Source: Novipirellula aureliae
GTDB taxonomy: Bacteria > Planctomycetota > Planctomycetia > Pirellulales > Pirellulaceae
Direction: 5' to 3'
NCBI RefSeq assembly: GCF_007860185.1
Contig: NZ_SJPY01000001.1
Coordinates: 1,263,132 to 1,327,131, forward strand
DNA: 64,000 bases
Shown piece by piece: positions 1 to 9,179 of this stretch; position 1 is the first letter of the stretch; each line of letters begins with the position of its first letter. The notes below the pieces were generated by a model. That model was not told the DNA's origin. It saw nothing but the letters and a program-made list of their open reading frames with translations, and ran no database searches. The position numbers and the translations under genes are program-made.

Positions 1-70
1 GCTTCAACCATGATGCCTTGCCTTTCCCAACATAACCGGAGCATCCAGCCCCAGCCGAACTTGTTACCTA

Positions 71-424
71 CTGCGGCTGGAAGCCACAGACACGATTTTT
101 GTGACTGGGGCTTCTAGCCCCAGCATTTAAATATCGCTGCGGCTGGAAGCCACAGACACGATTGGTGTGACTGGGGCTTCTAGCCCCAGTATTTAAATGT
201 CACTGCGGCTGGAAGCCACAGACACGATTGTTGTGACTGGGGCTTCTAGCCCCAGTATTTAAATATCGCTGCGGCTGGAAGCCACAGACACGATTGGTGT
301 GACTGGGGCTTCTAGCCCCAGTATTTAATATCGCTGCGGCTGGAAGCCACAGACACGATTGGTGTGACTGGGGCTTCTAGCCCCAGCATTTACATGTCAC
401 TGCGGCTGGAAGCCACAGCCACGA
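71..424. repeat. Tandem array of a 66-bp double-palindrome repeat
   Basis: Five head-to-tail units begin at 71, 137, 203, 269 and 334 (one unit is 65 bp), and a partial sixth starts at 400. Each unit joins two small palindromic cores, CTGCGGCTGGAAGCCACAG and CTGGGGCTTCTAGCCCCAG, through an A/T-rich spacer. The same cores recur singly or in pairs in many intergenic gaps of the window (about 1.7, 3.85, 7.5, 9.1, 11.1, 17.6, 20.4, 23.8, 32.1 and 43.6 kb), so this is a dispersed REP-like family. The array lies just downstream of the minus-strand cytochrome gene. Confidence 0.9.
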
Positions 425-1561
425 CTACAAACGCATAAATCCGAACACAAACACAACCAACCACGCCCCGGTTGCCACGATCCAACCCCAGGCAGCAAAA
501 TCCCACCACGGCCGTTCGCCCGTCACGGAGTTCTCTTTCGCAGAACTACCCAGCAGCCTTCGCAACAACACATTGCTCGATGCGACCATCACTCCAAAAA
601 GCAACAGCCCGTGAATCCCTGTCAGTCCAAGCGATAGCGACTGTAGCAGCAATTGACGCCGCAATTTACTTTGCAGTGCAAACGACTTCGCATCGCCAAC
701 ATCACTGCGATTATCAAGATCAATCATCCCCGCTGGCGGCGCCGGTCCCGCGGGAACAACCCACTTCGCCAACGGAGCCGGCGGCGCATTCGGGTCTCCG
801 GTTGCCGCCGCTGGCGCGCCACCTTTCTGCACTTCTCGAATGAACGCCACCAAATGAACAATTTTATCGTCGCCCAAGAATGGGTTGCCGCCACGAGCCG
901 GCATGACCTTTTTTGATTGATTGTTTGGGTCGGTCGCCGCTCGGCCCAAACGAATCACACCCGCTACGGCGGCGTCATCGGCCGTCGCGATAAACTCGCT
1001 ACCACGAAGCGATGGAGCGAGATTGGCGATCCCGTCACCGGTGGGCCCATGGCAAGTGATGCAGGTCGTCGAAAAGATCTTCTGGCCTTCTTCTGCGTTA
1101 CCTTCCGTCGTCGCCACGGGAACCACCGCATCGAATGATCCAGCATCGCCCGTGTTTCGCTTCGAAACATCCATCACAATCGGCCCGGTCGCAAAAGCTC
1201 GAGCGAACAACACCGTATGGATGCCCAACGCGATCAAACCACAGCCAATCACGATCGAAAAATGGCTGTATAAAGCAGTCGCATTGGAATGCCGAAATGC
1301 GATCCGCGACCAATACAGATTCAAGACAGCCCAACTCATCGCCACCACGGAAATGATTGCCCAGCCACGATCCAATGCCCGGCCAACCACGTCGGCTTCC
1401 GCACCGGCATACGCGGAATAAACAACAACGAGCAACCCCAACAACGTGCAGAACAGCAACAGCAACGCGGCGATCGGCGCGAACAACCAATCGGTCATCG
1501 CAAGTCGACCGCTGGTGAAACCCGTCGTAGGGTCCGTGCTAGCTGCGCTGCCACTCATCAA
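425..1561 (-). CDS. Membrane-bound c-type cytochrome with oxidase-subunit-III-like helices
   Basis: A 378-residue integral membrane protein. Hydrophobic segments lie near residues 28-50, 66-85, 100-120, 308-330 and 355-375. Between the third and fourth is a monohaem cytochrome c domain with CITCH (C167, C170, H171) and a likely axial Met in KKVMPARG near residue 220. A Pro/Ala-rich linker follows. The helix containing TGIHGLLLFG resembles a helix of haem-copper oxidase subunit III, but this is only a visual impression. It is encoded next to the NarG/NXR-type operon on the other strand, so an electron-transfer role with that complex or the cbb3 oxidase is plausible. The start is uncertain: Met1, Met2 or Met22 (just before the first helix) could serve. 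Confidence 0.8.
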   Translation of the reverse strand: MMSGSAASTDPTTGFTSGRLAMTDWLFAPIAALLLLFCTLLGLLVVVYSAYAGAEADVVGRALDRGWAIISVVAMSWAVLNLYWSRIAFRHSNATALYSHFSIVIGCGLIALGIHTVLFARAFATGPIVMDVSKRNTGDAGSFDAVVPVATTEGNAEEGQKIFSTTCITCHGPTGDGIANLAPSLRGSEFIATADDAAVAGVIRLGRAATDPNNQSKKVMPARGGNPFLGDDKIVHLVAFIREVQKGGAPAAATGDPNAPPAPLAKWVVPAGPAPPAGMIDLDNRSDVGDAKSFALQSKLRRQLLLQSLSLGLTGIHGLLLFGVMVASSNVLLRRLLGSSAKENSVTGERPWWDFAAWGWIVATGAWLVVFVFGFMRL

Positions 1562-1675
1562 ATCCGACTCAATTCATACGATTTTGCAAAAGCCAAAACA
1601 GCGACCTTGTCGCTTGATTCACGATATGTTAGTCTTTAATTCGCTGTTGTGCAACAGGCCTTGCGAGATTTTTCG

Positions 1676-1828
1676 TGGCTGTGGCTTCCAGCCGCAGTTC
1701 TGGCTTTCGTTGCAACTCCAATGCACGTGCGGCAGCAAAACCGTTGCAAGCATGGCTTCCAGCCGCAGTTCTGGCTTTCCATGCACCCTCGCTGTTCATG
1801 CACTGCGGCTGGAAGCCACAGACACGAT
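1676..1828. repeat. Cluster of GGCTTCCAGCC palindromic repeats
   Basis: Copies of GTGGCTGTGGCTTCCAGCCGCAG and its complement lie in the gap between the divergent cytochrome gene and the small membrane ORF at 1864. A pair (about 1742-1775) repeats the phrase ATGGCTTCCAGCCGCAGTTCTGG, and an inverted copy follows at about 1801-1825. It is the same family as the array at 71-424. No gene is evident between 1562 and 1863. Confidence 0.75.
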
Positions 1829-1863
1829 GAACGGGCCGAGGCCGAGCAAGAGAGACCATAAGA

Positions 1864-2001
1864 ATGAACACAACCAACCGCAATTTAGTCATCGGGCTTG
1901 CTGGATTGATGATCCTGCTAATCAGCATCCTGATCTACTCGCAAGTCAACGCATCGCACAACTACGACCTCGGCAGCTTCCAGCAGCAAGCGGAACAGTA
2001 G
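1864..2001 (+). CDS. Small single-span membrane protein (45 aa), unknown
   Basis: An ATG-initiated frame of 45 codons encodes a short polar N-terminus, one strong hydrophobic segment (about residues 8-27, rich in Leu, Ile and Gly) and a polar C-terminal tail ending QQQAEQ. It has the composition of a genuine mini membrane protein rather than random sequence. It is divergent from the cytochrome gene at 425-1561 and upstream of the respiratory operon, so it might be a small accessory subunit. No family is recognised. Confidence 0.4.
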   Translation: MNTTNRNLVIGLAGLMILLISILIYSQVNASHNYDLGSFQQQAEQ

Positions 2002-2080
2002 CCTTGGCGTTAGCCACGGTTCATACAACCAATCACGGAACCGTGGCAAACGCCAAAACGGCCAATGATTATTTCGGGCT

Positions 2081-2661
2081 AGCGCCGTGAATGCCGTTGG
2101 ACGCTTACATTTGGAACATGGATTCAGACGGCAGTTGACGCGAGCCAACAAACGGGGCTGATGAGGGAGTTACCCAAGGCTCCAGGCTCGTCGGATCAAG
2201 TGACGATCGATCACGATGTGGTCGTAGCGATCGGTTCGGACACGAGAGTTGAATTACATATTGCACGCAAACAACTGGCCATCAACAGCGCGAACCCGCA
2301 GGTGGGCTGCGGCATCTAAATCGGCACATTGCAGATCGACAATATCGACACGGATCGGAGGGACCTCGACTCCAACGGCGTGAGCACGATCCTCGATCGA
2401 CAGCAGTGGGACGGAGGTCGTATGTCAGGGATTGACTGGACCACAGCGACTGGCGCTACATTCGACATCCGATCGTCGCAAACGAAAGAGTTCGGTGGTC
2501 ATCTGGACAATGCCGGTATGGTCAACCAAACTGCGTCACATTCGACTCTTGGTAGCACATCGGTTGCAAACCTATCGACGTCAACATGGAAGTTGACTCG
2601 AGCCTCAACTTCGTTAACGCGTTGTCCGCTGATCGGGCAAGCGGCAAGAGCGGGTCATTGA
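2081..2661 (+). pseudogene. Decayed secreted-protein remnant
   Basis: A single reading frame runs from about 2083 to 2661, broken by one in-frame TAA near 2317-2319. Its translation has the low-complexity Thr/Ser/Asn/Gly pattern of large planctomycete surface or autotransporter-like proteins (for example LDNAG, STSVANLSTSTW). No start codon context or complete domain is visible. It lies tail to tail with the PEP-CTERM gene. I read it as a fragment of a decayed surface protein; it could also be chance coding-like sequence. Confidence 0.3.
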
Positions 2662-2692
2662 ATTGCAAATGCCAACACTGAGAACCCTGCCT

Positions 2693-3493
2693 TTACGAAC
2701 GCCGCCGACGCCGCAACATTCCGATGGCTCCGACGCAAAGCAAAGCGGCCAGCGAAGCCGGTTCCGGAACCGAAGAAACCGTGATCGTGCGATCTTGGGA
2801 GGTGTACCAATAGAAAATTTCGCCCAACAGCCTTTGATCTCCGACCAAGTTTGATTCCAGCCCATCGGCTTGGACAACATTCGAGTAGCCGAACCGGAAC
2901 TCCGTCTCGGTGAACCCTGGATCAAGTGTCACACTAAACCCATTATGCAGACCGCCATTTTCGAAGTTTGCATCAGCGTTTTGAGCGTTGAGATAGTACC
3001 TACTCAGATAACCGTCTGGATCAATCGTCGAAGCATCCAGCACAGGAAAGAAAGCTTGCCCTGACAACACGGTAGCGTCTTGTACCGGACTAACGATCAG
3101 AGGTGCCGACGCAATCGGAAAGCTGGTGGGCAGTGTCAGAAAGTCAAAATACAGCGTCTCGGACGGCTTATCAGCGAACTCGACGAAGATCTCCCACGTT
3201 CCCTCGACTGCCGTGACTAAGTCGGCGTAGGAACCGAAGGATCCCCCAAAGTTACCACCTGAAGGCGCAATGACCGCGACGCTTTGAACTTGTTCTGACG
3301 CGTCAAAATAATCATACGCACTCCAAGAGTAAAGCGTTCCACTTGGTTGCTCGCGTGCTGTGAGTTCAATGCTCACGGCCGCAGAAGCGCCGCGTGATTG
3401 AGCAACCATAAGCAATGCAACCATCGCCCACACGATAACCGACTTGATAGTAGGTGTTGTTTTGGTTGCCAGCGTTTTTTCAAAGTCAAGCAC
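2693..3493 (-). CDS. PEP-CTERM sorted secreted protein
   Basis: A 266-residue protein with an N-terminal signal peptide (hydrophobic stretch about residues 18-38, ending in Ala-rich SAA) and a classic C-terminal PEP-CTERM signal: VPEPASLAAL, a short hydrophobic helix, then an RRRRR tail. The family is exported and anchored or processed by an exosortase, usually with extracellular polysaccharide. The middle looks like a beta-rich domain with no family I can name. The downstream side faces the remnant at 2081-2661. Confidence 0.85.
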   Translation of the reverse strand: MLDFEKTLATKTTPTIKSVIVWAMVALLMVAQSRGASAAVSIELTAREQPSGTLYSWSAYDYFDASEQVQSVAVIAPSGGNFGGSFGSYADLVTAVEGTWEIFVEFADKPSETLYFDFLTLPTSFPIASAPLIVSPVQDATVLSGQAFFPVLDASTIDPDGYLSRYYLNAQNADANFENGGLHNGFSVTLDPGFTETEFRFGYSNVVQADGLESNLVGDQRLLGEIFYWYTSQDRTITVSSVPEPASLAALLCVGAIGMLRRRRRS

Positions 3494-3931
3494 TCTATCT
3501 CCAAGGACCGGGGCACAAAAGTGGGGCTACACCTATGGCGCCCACGACGTCCCAATGTAACGCCTGCCAAACCCTCCGTACAGGGGAGAGCGGCAGGGGT
3601 AGAAGGGGAGGGGGCGGTTGAGTGCTCGCGCCCGCGTACCCCATCGTCGTTTGCTGGGCGACGATCGTTTGGTACATAACGACCGCGGAAGCACATTGCT
3701 GGGAATCGCGGTTCAATCGGTTTCCAATCACATTTTTTCTGCAAAAGTCGCTTGACGGACCATCTCGCTGTGCTCTAATCTCACTATTCACGAATTCCGT
3801 GTCTTGATTTCGTGTTTGCCGAATTGGCTTGGTCTTTCGTGGCTGTGGCTTCCAGCCGCAGTGATGTTGATAGCAGATCTGCGGCTGGAAGCCCCAGCCA
3901 CGTTGAGTCCTGGGAACCGGAGAGGATCATC
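3494..3931. other. Intergenic region upstream of the NarG/NXR-type operon
   Basis: About 440 bases without a convincing gene. The right part (about 3837-3904) holds an inverted pair of GTGGCTGTGGCTTCCAGCCGCAG and CTGCGGCTGGAAGCCCCAGCCACG, the dispersed repeat family. An open frame continues from the large gene back to 3812, but it reads through this repeat, so its extra N-terminal residues are not credited. No FNR-like TTGAT-N4-ATCAA site was found by eye. Confidence 0.6.
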
Positions 3932-6900
3932 ATGTCGGATTGTTTCGAGAACACTGGGCCTGATTACACTGGGCCTGATTACACTGGGCCTGATCACGCC
4001 GATCAAACGCAGCCCACTGCTGGCAAGGCGAGTCGCCGTGCGTTTCTGTTTCGATTGACTCTTGCCGGGGCTACCGCGGCGACGGTGAACCAATGGGCGC
4101 ACGGGGCGGTTCAAAATATCGAGCCGTTGACGGTTGAGAATCCGCTGGGCAGCTACCCGAATCGCGATTGGGAACAACTCTATCGCGATCTCTATAAGTC
4201 GGACTCTTCGTTCGTCTTCTTGTGCGCCCCCAATGACACGCACAACTGTCTTCTAAACGCACACATCAAGAACGGTGTGGTGACGCGGATCAGCCCCACG
4301 TTTGGATTCTCGAAAGCGACCGACCTGCAAGGCAATCGGTCGAGTCAGCGTTGGGACCCACGCGTGTGCCAAAAAGGTCTGGCATTGGTTCGCCGCTTCT
4401 ACGGTGACCGTCGCTGTAAGAAGCCAATGGTCCGCAAGGGGTTCAAGGAATGGGTGGACGCAGGTTTTCCTCGTGATCCGGAATCCGGTGCTGTTGACGC
4501 GGATCGCTACCTGAATCGTGGTCGGGATCCATGGATTCCCGTTTCTTGGGATGAGGCGTTCAAGTATTCCGCTCAAGCGATGACGAATATCGCGGAAACC
4601 TATTCGGGTGACGATGGGCAAAAGCGGTTGCTGGCACAAGGCTACGATCCGCTGATGGTCGAGGCGACCGATGGGGCTGGCACGCAAACGCTAAAATTCC
4701 GTGGCGGTATGGCTGCTCTTGGTGCGACTCGGATTTTCGCCCAGTACCGGATGGCCAATTCGATGGCACTGTTGGACCACAAGGTTCGCGGCGTTGAGCC
4801 GGATGACGCGATTGGCGGTCGCGGTTGGGACAACTATTCGTGGCATACCGATTTGCCGCCTGGACATCCGATGGTTACCGGTCAACAAACCGTCGACTTT
4901 GATCTTTGCAATGTTGAAAAATCCAACTTGATTCTCGTTTGGGGGATGAACTGGGTCTGCACCAAGATGCCCGACGCTCATTGGTTGACCGAAGCCCGAA
5001 TGAAAGGCTCGAAAGTCGTCGTGATTGCGGCTGAGTATTCAGCGACGACGTGCAAAGCGGACGAGGCGTTCATCGTACGACCGGGAACGACGCCAGCTCT
5101 TGCACTCGGGTTGGCTCAAGTCGTGATGGAAGAAAACCTGTTCGACGAACAGTATGTGATGAGTCACACCGATTTGCCACTGCTTGTGCGGATGGACAAC
5201 GGCAAGATGCTACAAGCCGCCGAGGTGTTCCCTGACTACAAGTCGGTGGAGCTAAGCAACGGGGTGGTGGTCACGAAGCCAGGGGAGAAATCGCCGAAGC
5301 CTTATGCACAGCCGTCACAGATCATGACGAGCGAGCGCCGCGAAGAGTGGGGCGACTATGTGTTGTGGGACTCGGCCAAGCAGGCTCCGGCGGGTACCAA
5401 CCGTGACTTGGTCGGCAAGTTCTTTACCGAAACGGGTGTCAAGCCGACGTTGACGGGCACGTTTGATGTCAAGTTGGTCGATGGTTCAACAATCCAGTGC
5501 CGGACGGTTTACGATGTGACCAAGGAGATGTTGGACGGTTCGTATACACCTGAGAAAGTGGAGAAGTTGACGTGGGCTCCAGCGGATGCGATACGCTCGT
5601 TGGCGAAAGAGATTGCAGCAAACCCTGAGAAAACGTCGTTTTGCTTGGGGATGGGGCCGAACCAGTATTTCAATAGCGACCTGAAAGACCGTGCGGTGTT
5701 CCTGATCGCTGCGTTGACTCGCAATGTCGGGTTCGTTGGCGGCAACGTCGGCTCGTACGCAGGCAATTATCGAGCGGCGTTCTTTAGCGGACTTGGTCAA
5801 TACATTGCCGAAAACCCGTTCGAACCGCAACTTGATTCAGCGAAGCCGGTAACCAACCTAAAGAAGTACTTTCGTGGCGAGTCGGTACATTACTTCAATC
5901 ATGGGGACTCCATTCTGCGTTACGGAAAGGCCGTGTTGACTGGCAAAACACACATGCCGACGCCGTCGAAGTCGATTCACGTGTCGAACTCAAACTCGTT
6001 GATCGGGAACGCCAAGGGGCATTACGAGACCGTGATGAACACGATTCGCAAGGTCGAGTACATCGGCGTAAACGAATGGTGGTGGACGGCAAGTTGCGAG
6101 TACGCAGACGTGGTTTTCCCAGTCGATAGCTGGGCCGAGATGAAGTATCCGGATATGACAATCAGTGTCACGAATCCTTTTTTGTACATCTTCCCTGCCA
6201 CGCCGCTGCCGCGCATCCATGACACTCGTGGCGATATCGAAGTGGCCGCTGGCTTGTGCAATGCGATTGGCGATTTGGTCGGCGAACCGCGAATGAAGGA
6301 CTACTGGCAATTCATCCATGACGGCACTTCACGGCCTTACTTGCAACGTATCCTCGATCATTCGAACATGACACGCGGCTACAAGATCGAGAACCTCGAG
6401 GCGAAAGCGAACGATGGAATCCCTACGATCATGGAAACACGGACGTATCCGAAGATCGGCGGTTGGGAACAGTCCGTCGAAAGCAAGCCTTGGTACACTC
6501 GCACCGGACGCTTGGAATTTTATCGCGACGAACCCGAGTTCATCGACAGTGGCGAGAACATCATTGTGCATCGCGAACCGATCGACTCGACTCACTATGA
6601 ACCGAATGTGATCGTGGCCGAGTCCCACCCGCTGCTGCGACCGAAGACGCCAGAGGACTACGGTGCGTTACGAGACGACTTGTCCGGTGATGCTCGCCAG
6701 GCACGGCATGTAATACGCTCAGTGGACGAACTATTGCAGACGGAGCATCCGCTAAAGAAATATGGTTACGAGTTCGTCTTCCACACGCCTAAGTATCGTC
6801 ATGGTGCTCACACGACGCCGACGGATGTTGACATCATCGCGGTTTGGTTTGGCCCCTTCGGTGACATGAACCGCGAAGATCGCCGGATGCCGATGGTGGG

Positions 6901-7489
6901 TGAAATGTATATCGACATGCATCCGCTGGACGCGAAAGGATTGGGCATTGAAGAAGGCGATTATGTTTGGATCGACGCGGACCCAAAAGATCGTCCCTTC
7001 CATGGTTGGGAGAAGCGACCGGATGCTTATGAGGTGGCACGCTTGATGGCTCGTGCTCGGTACTACCCTGGGACACCTCGGGGAGTGACTCGCATGTGGC
7101 ATAACGCTCATGGCGCTTCGTTTGGAACGGTGAAAGGACAGAAAGAGAATGCCAACGGGTTGGCTCAATCACCGACGACGAAGTACAAGGCATTGTTTCG
7201 ACACGGCAGTCACCAGAGTTGTACTCGCGGGTTTATCAAGCCAACTTGGATGACCGACACATTGAACGTGAAAGAAATGTTGACGCAAGACATGGCGAAA
7301 GGATTTGTGCCAGACGTGCACTGTCCAACGGGCGCGCCGCGGGAAGCGATGGTGCGTATTACGAGAGCAGAACCAGGCGGCGTCGGCGGAAAAGGCTTGT
7401 GGCGTCCCGCATCGCTCGGCTTACGCCCAACGTACGAAAGCGATTTGCTCAAGCAGTTTATTGCGGGTGAATTTTGCAAGAAAGCTTAA
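3932..7489 (+). CDS. NarG/NXR-type molybdopterin oxidoreductase catalytic subunit
   Basis: A 1185-residue member of the type II DMSO reductase family (NarG, NXR, ethylbenzene dehydrogenase, perchlorate and selenate reductases). I start it at 3932 because the open frame upstream only translates repeat DNA. The N-terminus has a short GPDYT repeat, then a twin-arginine signal with SRRAFLF (residues 34-40), so the enzyme should be exported folded. The FS0 cluster motif is C98-x3-D102-x3-C106 with C146; in NarG the first two ligands are His and Cys. The molybdenum-ligand Asp appears kept in WHTDLPP (D307), and the neighbouring Tyr of NarG is His here. The later segment [13 protein letters not shown] to AGNYR fits the archaeal-type Nar/NXR branch. 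It heads an operon with beta, gamma and TorD-like genes. Nitrate reductase, nitrite oxidoreductase or another oxyanion enzyme are all possible. Confidence 0.9.
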   Translation: MSDCFENTGPDYTGPDYTGPDHADQTQPTAGKASRRAFLFRLTLAGATAATVNQWAHGAVQNIEPLTVENPLGSYPNRDWEQLYRDLYKSDSSFVFLCAPNDTHNCLLNAHIKNGVVTRISPTFGFSKATDLQGNRSSQRWDPRVCQKGLALVRRFYGDRRCKKPMVRKGFKEWVDAGFPRDPESGAVDADRYLNRGRDPWIPVSWDEAFKYSAQAMTNIAETYSGDDGQKRLLAQGYDPLMVEATDGAGTQTLKFRGGMAALGATRIFAQYRMANSMALLDHKVRGVEPDDAIGGRGWDNYSWHTDLPPGHPMVTGQQTVDFDLCNVEKSNLILVWGMNWVCTKMPDAHWLTEARMKGSKVVVIAAEYSATTCKADEAFIVRPGTTPALALGLAQVVMEENLFDEQYVMSHTDLPLLVRMDNGKMLQAAEVFPDYKSVELSNGVVVTKPGEKSPKPYAQPSQIMTSERREEWGDYVLWDSAKQAPAGTNRDLVGKFFTETGVKPTLTGTFDVKLVDGSTIQCRTVYDVTKEMLDGSYTPEKVEKLTWAPADAIRSLAKEIAANPEKTSFCLGMGPNQYFNSDLKDRAVFLIAALTRNVGFVGGNVGSYAGNYRAAFFSGLGQYIAENPFEPQLDSAKPVTNLKKYFRGESVHYFNHGDSILRYGKAVLTGKTHMPTPSKSIHVSNSNSLIGNAKGHYETVMNTIRKVEYIGVNEWWWTASCEYADVVFPVDSWAEMKYPDMTISVTNPFLYIFPATPLPRIHDTRGDIEVAAGLCNAIGDLVGEPRMKDYWQFIHDGTSRPYLQRILDHSNMTRGYKIENLEAKANDGIPTIMETRTYPKIGGWEQSVESKPWYTRTGRLEFYRDEPEFIDSGENIIVHREPIDSTHYEPNVIVAESHPLLRPKTPEDYGALRDDLSGDARQARHVIRSVDELLQTEHPLKKYGYEFVFHTPKYRHGAHTTPTDVDIIAVWFGPFGDMNREDRRMPMVGEMYIDMHPLDAKGLGIEEGDYVWIDADPKDRPFHGWEKRPDAYEVARLMARARYYPGTPRGVTRMWHNAHGASFGTVKGQKENANGLAQSPTTKYKALFRHGSHQSCTRGFIKPTWMTDTLNVKEMLTQDMAKGFVPDVHCPTGAPREAMVRITRAEPGGVGGKGLWRPASLGLRPTYESDLLKQFIAGEFCKKA
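3951..3999. repeat. 15-bp tandem repeat inside the catalytic-subunit gene
   Basis: Three copies of ACTGGGCCTGATTAC (last copy slightly changed) add an in-frame TGPDY repeat just before the twin-arginine signal. The unit length keeps the frame. It is one of several very short in-frame duplications in this window. Confidence 0.8.
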
Positions 7490-8025
7490 CGTGGCGGTGG
7501 CTTCTAGCCGCAGCGACTTTGAAATAACTCGTTTAACGCCATGCCGATAGGCGACCGGGTTTTGCGGCGTTCGCCTACGCCTGCGGCTCATCGTTAAACA
7601 AAGAAACTTCCGGCTGGGGCTAGAAGCCCCAGTCACGATGATTCCAACCAAGGAACCCACGACGATGGTCAAACGATTCAACTGGCATATCGGTCGCGAA
7701 CAAGAATACCCCTACGACGCTCCGCCTTCAAAGCGTTTGCTCAAGCAGTTTATTGCGGGTGAATTTTGCAAGAAAGCTTAACGTGGCGGTGGCTTCTAGC
7801 CGCAGCGACTTTGACATAACTCGTTTAACGCCAAGCCGATAGGCGACCGGGTTTTGCGGCGTTCGCCTACGCCTGCGGCTCATCGTTAAACAAAGAAACT
7901 TCCGGCTGGGGCTAGAAGCCCCAGTCACGATGACTCCAACCAAGGAAACCACGACGATGGTCAAACGATTCAACTGGCATATCGGTCGCGAACAAGAATA
8001 CCCCTACGACGCTCCGCCTCCAAAG
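7444..8025. repeat. 292-bp direct tandem duplication spanning the alpha/beta gene junction
   Basis: Bases 7444-7735 and 7736-8025 are near-identical at a constant offset of 292. Each copy holds the last 14 codons of the catalytic-subunit gene, a spacer with repeat palindromes, and the first codons of the beta gene. A handful of substitutions separate the copies (for example GAAATA/GACATA, CATGCC/CAAGCC, GATGATT/GATGACT), so the event is not brand new. Each spacer contains an inverted GTTTAACG...CGTTAAAC element (7531-7599 and 7823-7891) and two half copies of the GGCTTCTAGCC family. Confidence 0.95.
7638..7781 (+). CDS. 47-codon chimeric ORF made by the tandem duplication
   Basis: The first duplicate copy of the beta start (ATG 7638; a second ATG at 7665 matches the preferred beta start) reads in frame across the duplication junction into a copy of the catalytic subunit's C-terminus, ending GEFCKKA. 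The result is about 32 beta-like residues (with the RFNWHIGREQEYPY segment) joined to [14 protein letters not shown]. It lacks every cluster cysteine of the beta subunit. It may be translated as a dead-end peptide or simply be a scar. The true beta gene starts downstream. Confidence 0.5.
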   Translation: MIPTKEPTTMVKRFNWHIGREQEYPYDAPPSKRLLKQFIAGEFCKKA

Positions 8026-9084
8026 AAGCAAGTCGCTTATGTCTTCGACACCAACAAGTGTATCGAGTGCCAAACCTGCACCGTTGCCTGCAAAACAGCC
8101 TGGACCAGCGGCAAGGGTGAAGAGACGATTTTCTGGAACAACGTCGAAACGAAACCGTACGGTGGCTACCCGCAAGGCTGGGATCATCGGCTGATGGACA
8201 AGTGCGGTCCCGCGACCTGGGACGGCAAGAAACTATACTCGATCACGATCTTTGAGAAAGACGGTGAAGGCACGCCTCCCGCTGGGCACATGCCATCCGA
8301 GCGTGACTACGCATCACCAAACCTGGGCGAAGATGAACTGTCGAAAATGATCGATCTCGGCTCTCACTTCGACGGCACGCACGAAGGATGGATGTTCTAT
8401 CTGGCTCGAATTTGCAATCACTGCGACTCCCCCGCTTGCTTAGCGGCTTGCCCTCGTAAAGCCATCTACAAGAGAGAAGAAGACGGCATCGTATTGGTCG
8501 ACCAAGAGCGGTGTCGTGGGTATCAGGAATGCGTGCAAGCGTGTCCGTATAAGAAAGTTTTTTACAACGTCATTAACCGAGCGAGTGAAAAATGCATTGG
8601 ATGCTTTCCACGCGTCGAACAGGGTGATGTGGCGCTGTGCGTTGAGTCGTGCATCGGAAAGATTCGGTTGCATGGCTTTTTGACCACCCAAGAGAAACCG
8701 CGAGAAGACAACCCGCTGGACTACATCATCAAGATTCGCAAGTTAGCGTTGCCGTGTTATCCACAATTTGGAACGGGACCAAACGTGTTCTACATCCCTC
8801 CTGTGCATGTGCCTGATCCATTCTTGGAGCAGTTGTTTGGACCTGGGGTGGAAGAGGCTAAAGAGATGTACCGCAACTTGAAGGATGACAAACAGCTGCT
8901 AGGTGCGTTGATGTTGTTCGGAGCGAGTCCACGGATCATCGAGCGTTATGAAGTCCAAGGCGACGAAGCGGTCGGCTGGGACGTTGATGGAAAGGAGGTC
9001 GTGCGAGTGCCGTTTACCGAGCCAACGTACTACCGCAAACATTATGACGAAAAGAACGATGCGTATCGGCACAACACCGCGTGA
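7957..9084 (+). CDS. NarH/NXR-type iron-sulfur beta subunit
   Basis: A 375-residue electron-transfer subunit. It carries four cluster motifs: C35-x2-C38-x2-C41-x3-C45; C153-x2-C156-x4-C161-x3-C165; C186-C192-C196 in the CRGYQEC context, where an aromatic residue replaces a cysteine as in [3Fe-4S] sites of NarH/EbdB; and C213-x2-C216-x11-C228-x3-C232. Phrases ETKPYGGYPQ, CLAACPRKAIYK and CRGY are typical of the NXR/archaeal Nar branch. I prefer ATG 7957 (MVKRFNW) because AAGGA lies about ten bases upstream; ATG 7930 would add nine residues but sits against repeat DNA. It has no signal of its own and is probably co-exported with the TAT-bearing alpha subunit. Confidence 0.92.
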   Translation: MVKRFNWHIGREQEYPYDAPPPKKQVAYVFDTNKCIECQTCTVACKTAWTSGKGEETIFWNNVETKPYGGYPQGWDHRLMDKCGPATWDGKKLYSITIFEKDGEGTPPAGHMPSERDYASPNLGEDELSKMIDLGSHFDGTHEGWMFYLARICNHCDSPACLAACPRKAIYKREEDGIVLVDQERCRGYQECVQACPYKKVFYNVINRASEKCIGCFPRVEQGDVALCVESCIGKIRLHGFLTTQEKPREDNPLDYIIKIRKLALPCYPQFGTGPNVFYIPPVHVPDPFLEQLFGPGVEEAKEMYRNLKDDKQLLGALMLFGASPRIIERYEVQGDEAVGWDVDGKEVVRVPFTEPTYYRKHYDEKNDAYRHNTA

Positions 9085-9090
9085 TTTGTT

Positions 9091-9151
9091 GTGACTGGGG
9101 CTTCGAGCTCCAGTTATTGTTGATTTACTGCGGCTAGAAGCCACAGCCACC
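9091..9151. repeat. Inverted pair of dispersed palindromic repeats
   Basis: GTGACTGGGGCTTCGAGCTCCAG followed by CTGCGGCTAGAAGCCACAGCCAC lies in the 95-base gap between the beta and gamma genes. This is the two-core arrangement of the array at 71-424. Such hairpins inside operons can affect transcript stability, but nothing here proves a role. Confidence 0.75.
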
Positions 9152-9179
9152 CTCCTGAGCCCCCCTTTTTCAAAATATC

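Noticed and set aside
71-424. CRISPR array
   Set aside because: The units are palindromic, spacers are the same in every unit, and no cas genes are nearby. The same test excludes 30693-31008 and 56705-56936.
3812-3931. A 40-codon N-terminal extension of the catalytic subunit
   Set aside because: It translates an inverted repeat of the dispersed family and the natural TAT signal starts later; ATG 3932 is a better start.
4838-4880. Serine as molybdenum ligand in the NarG-like subunit
   Set aside because: A first alignment put Ser303 opposite a NarG Asp. Matching the DLPP motif instead places D307 at the conserved ligand position, so the usual Asp is kept.
5895-7193. Several minus-strand frames opposite the catalytic-subunit gene
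   Set aside because: Shadows of the strong plus-strand coding region; no conserved domains in translation.
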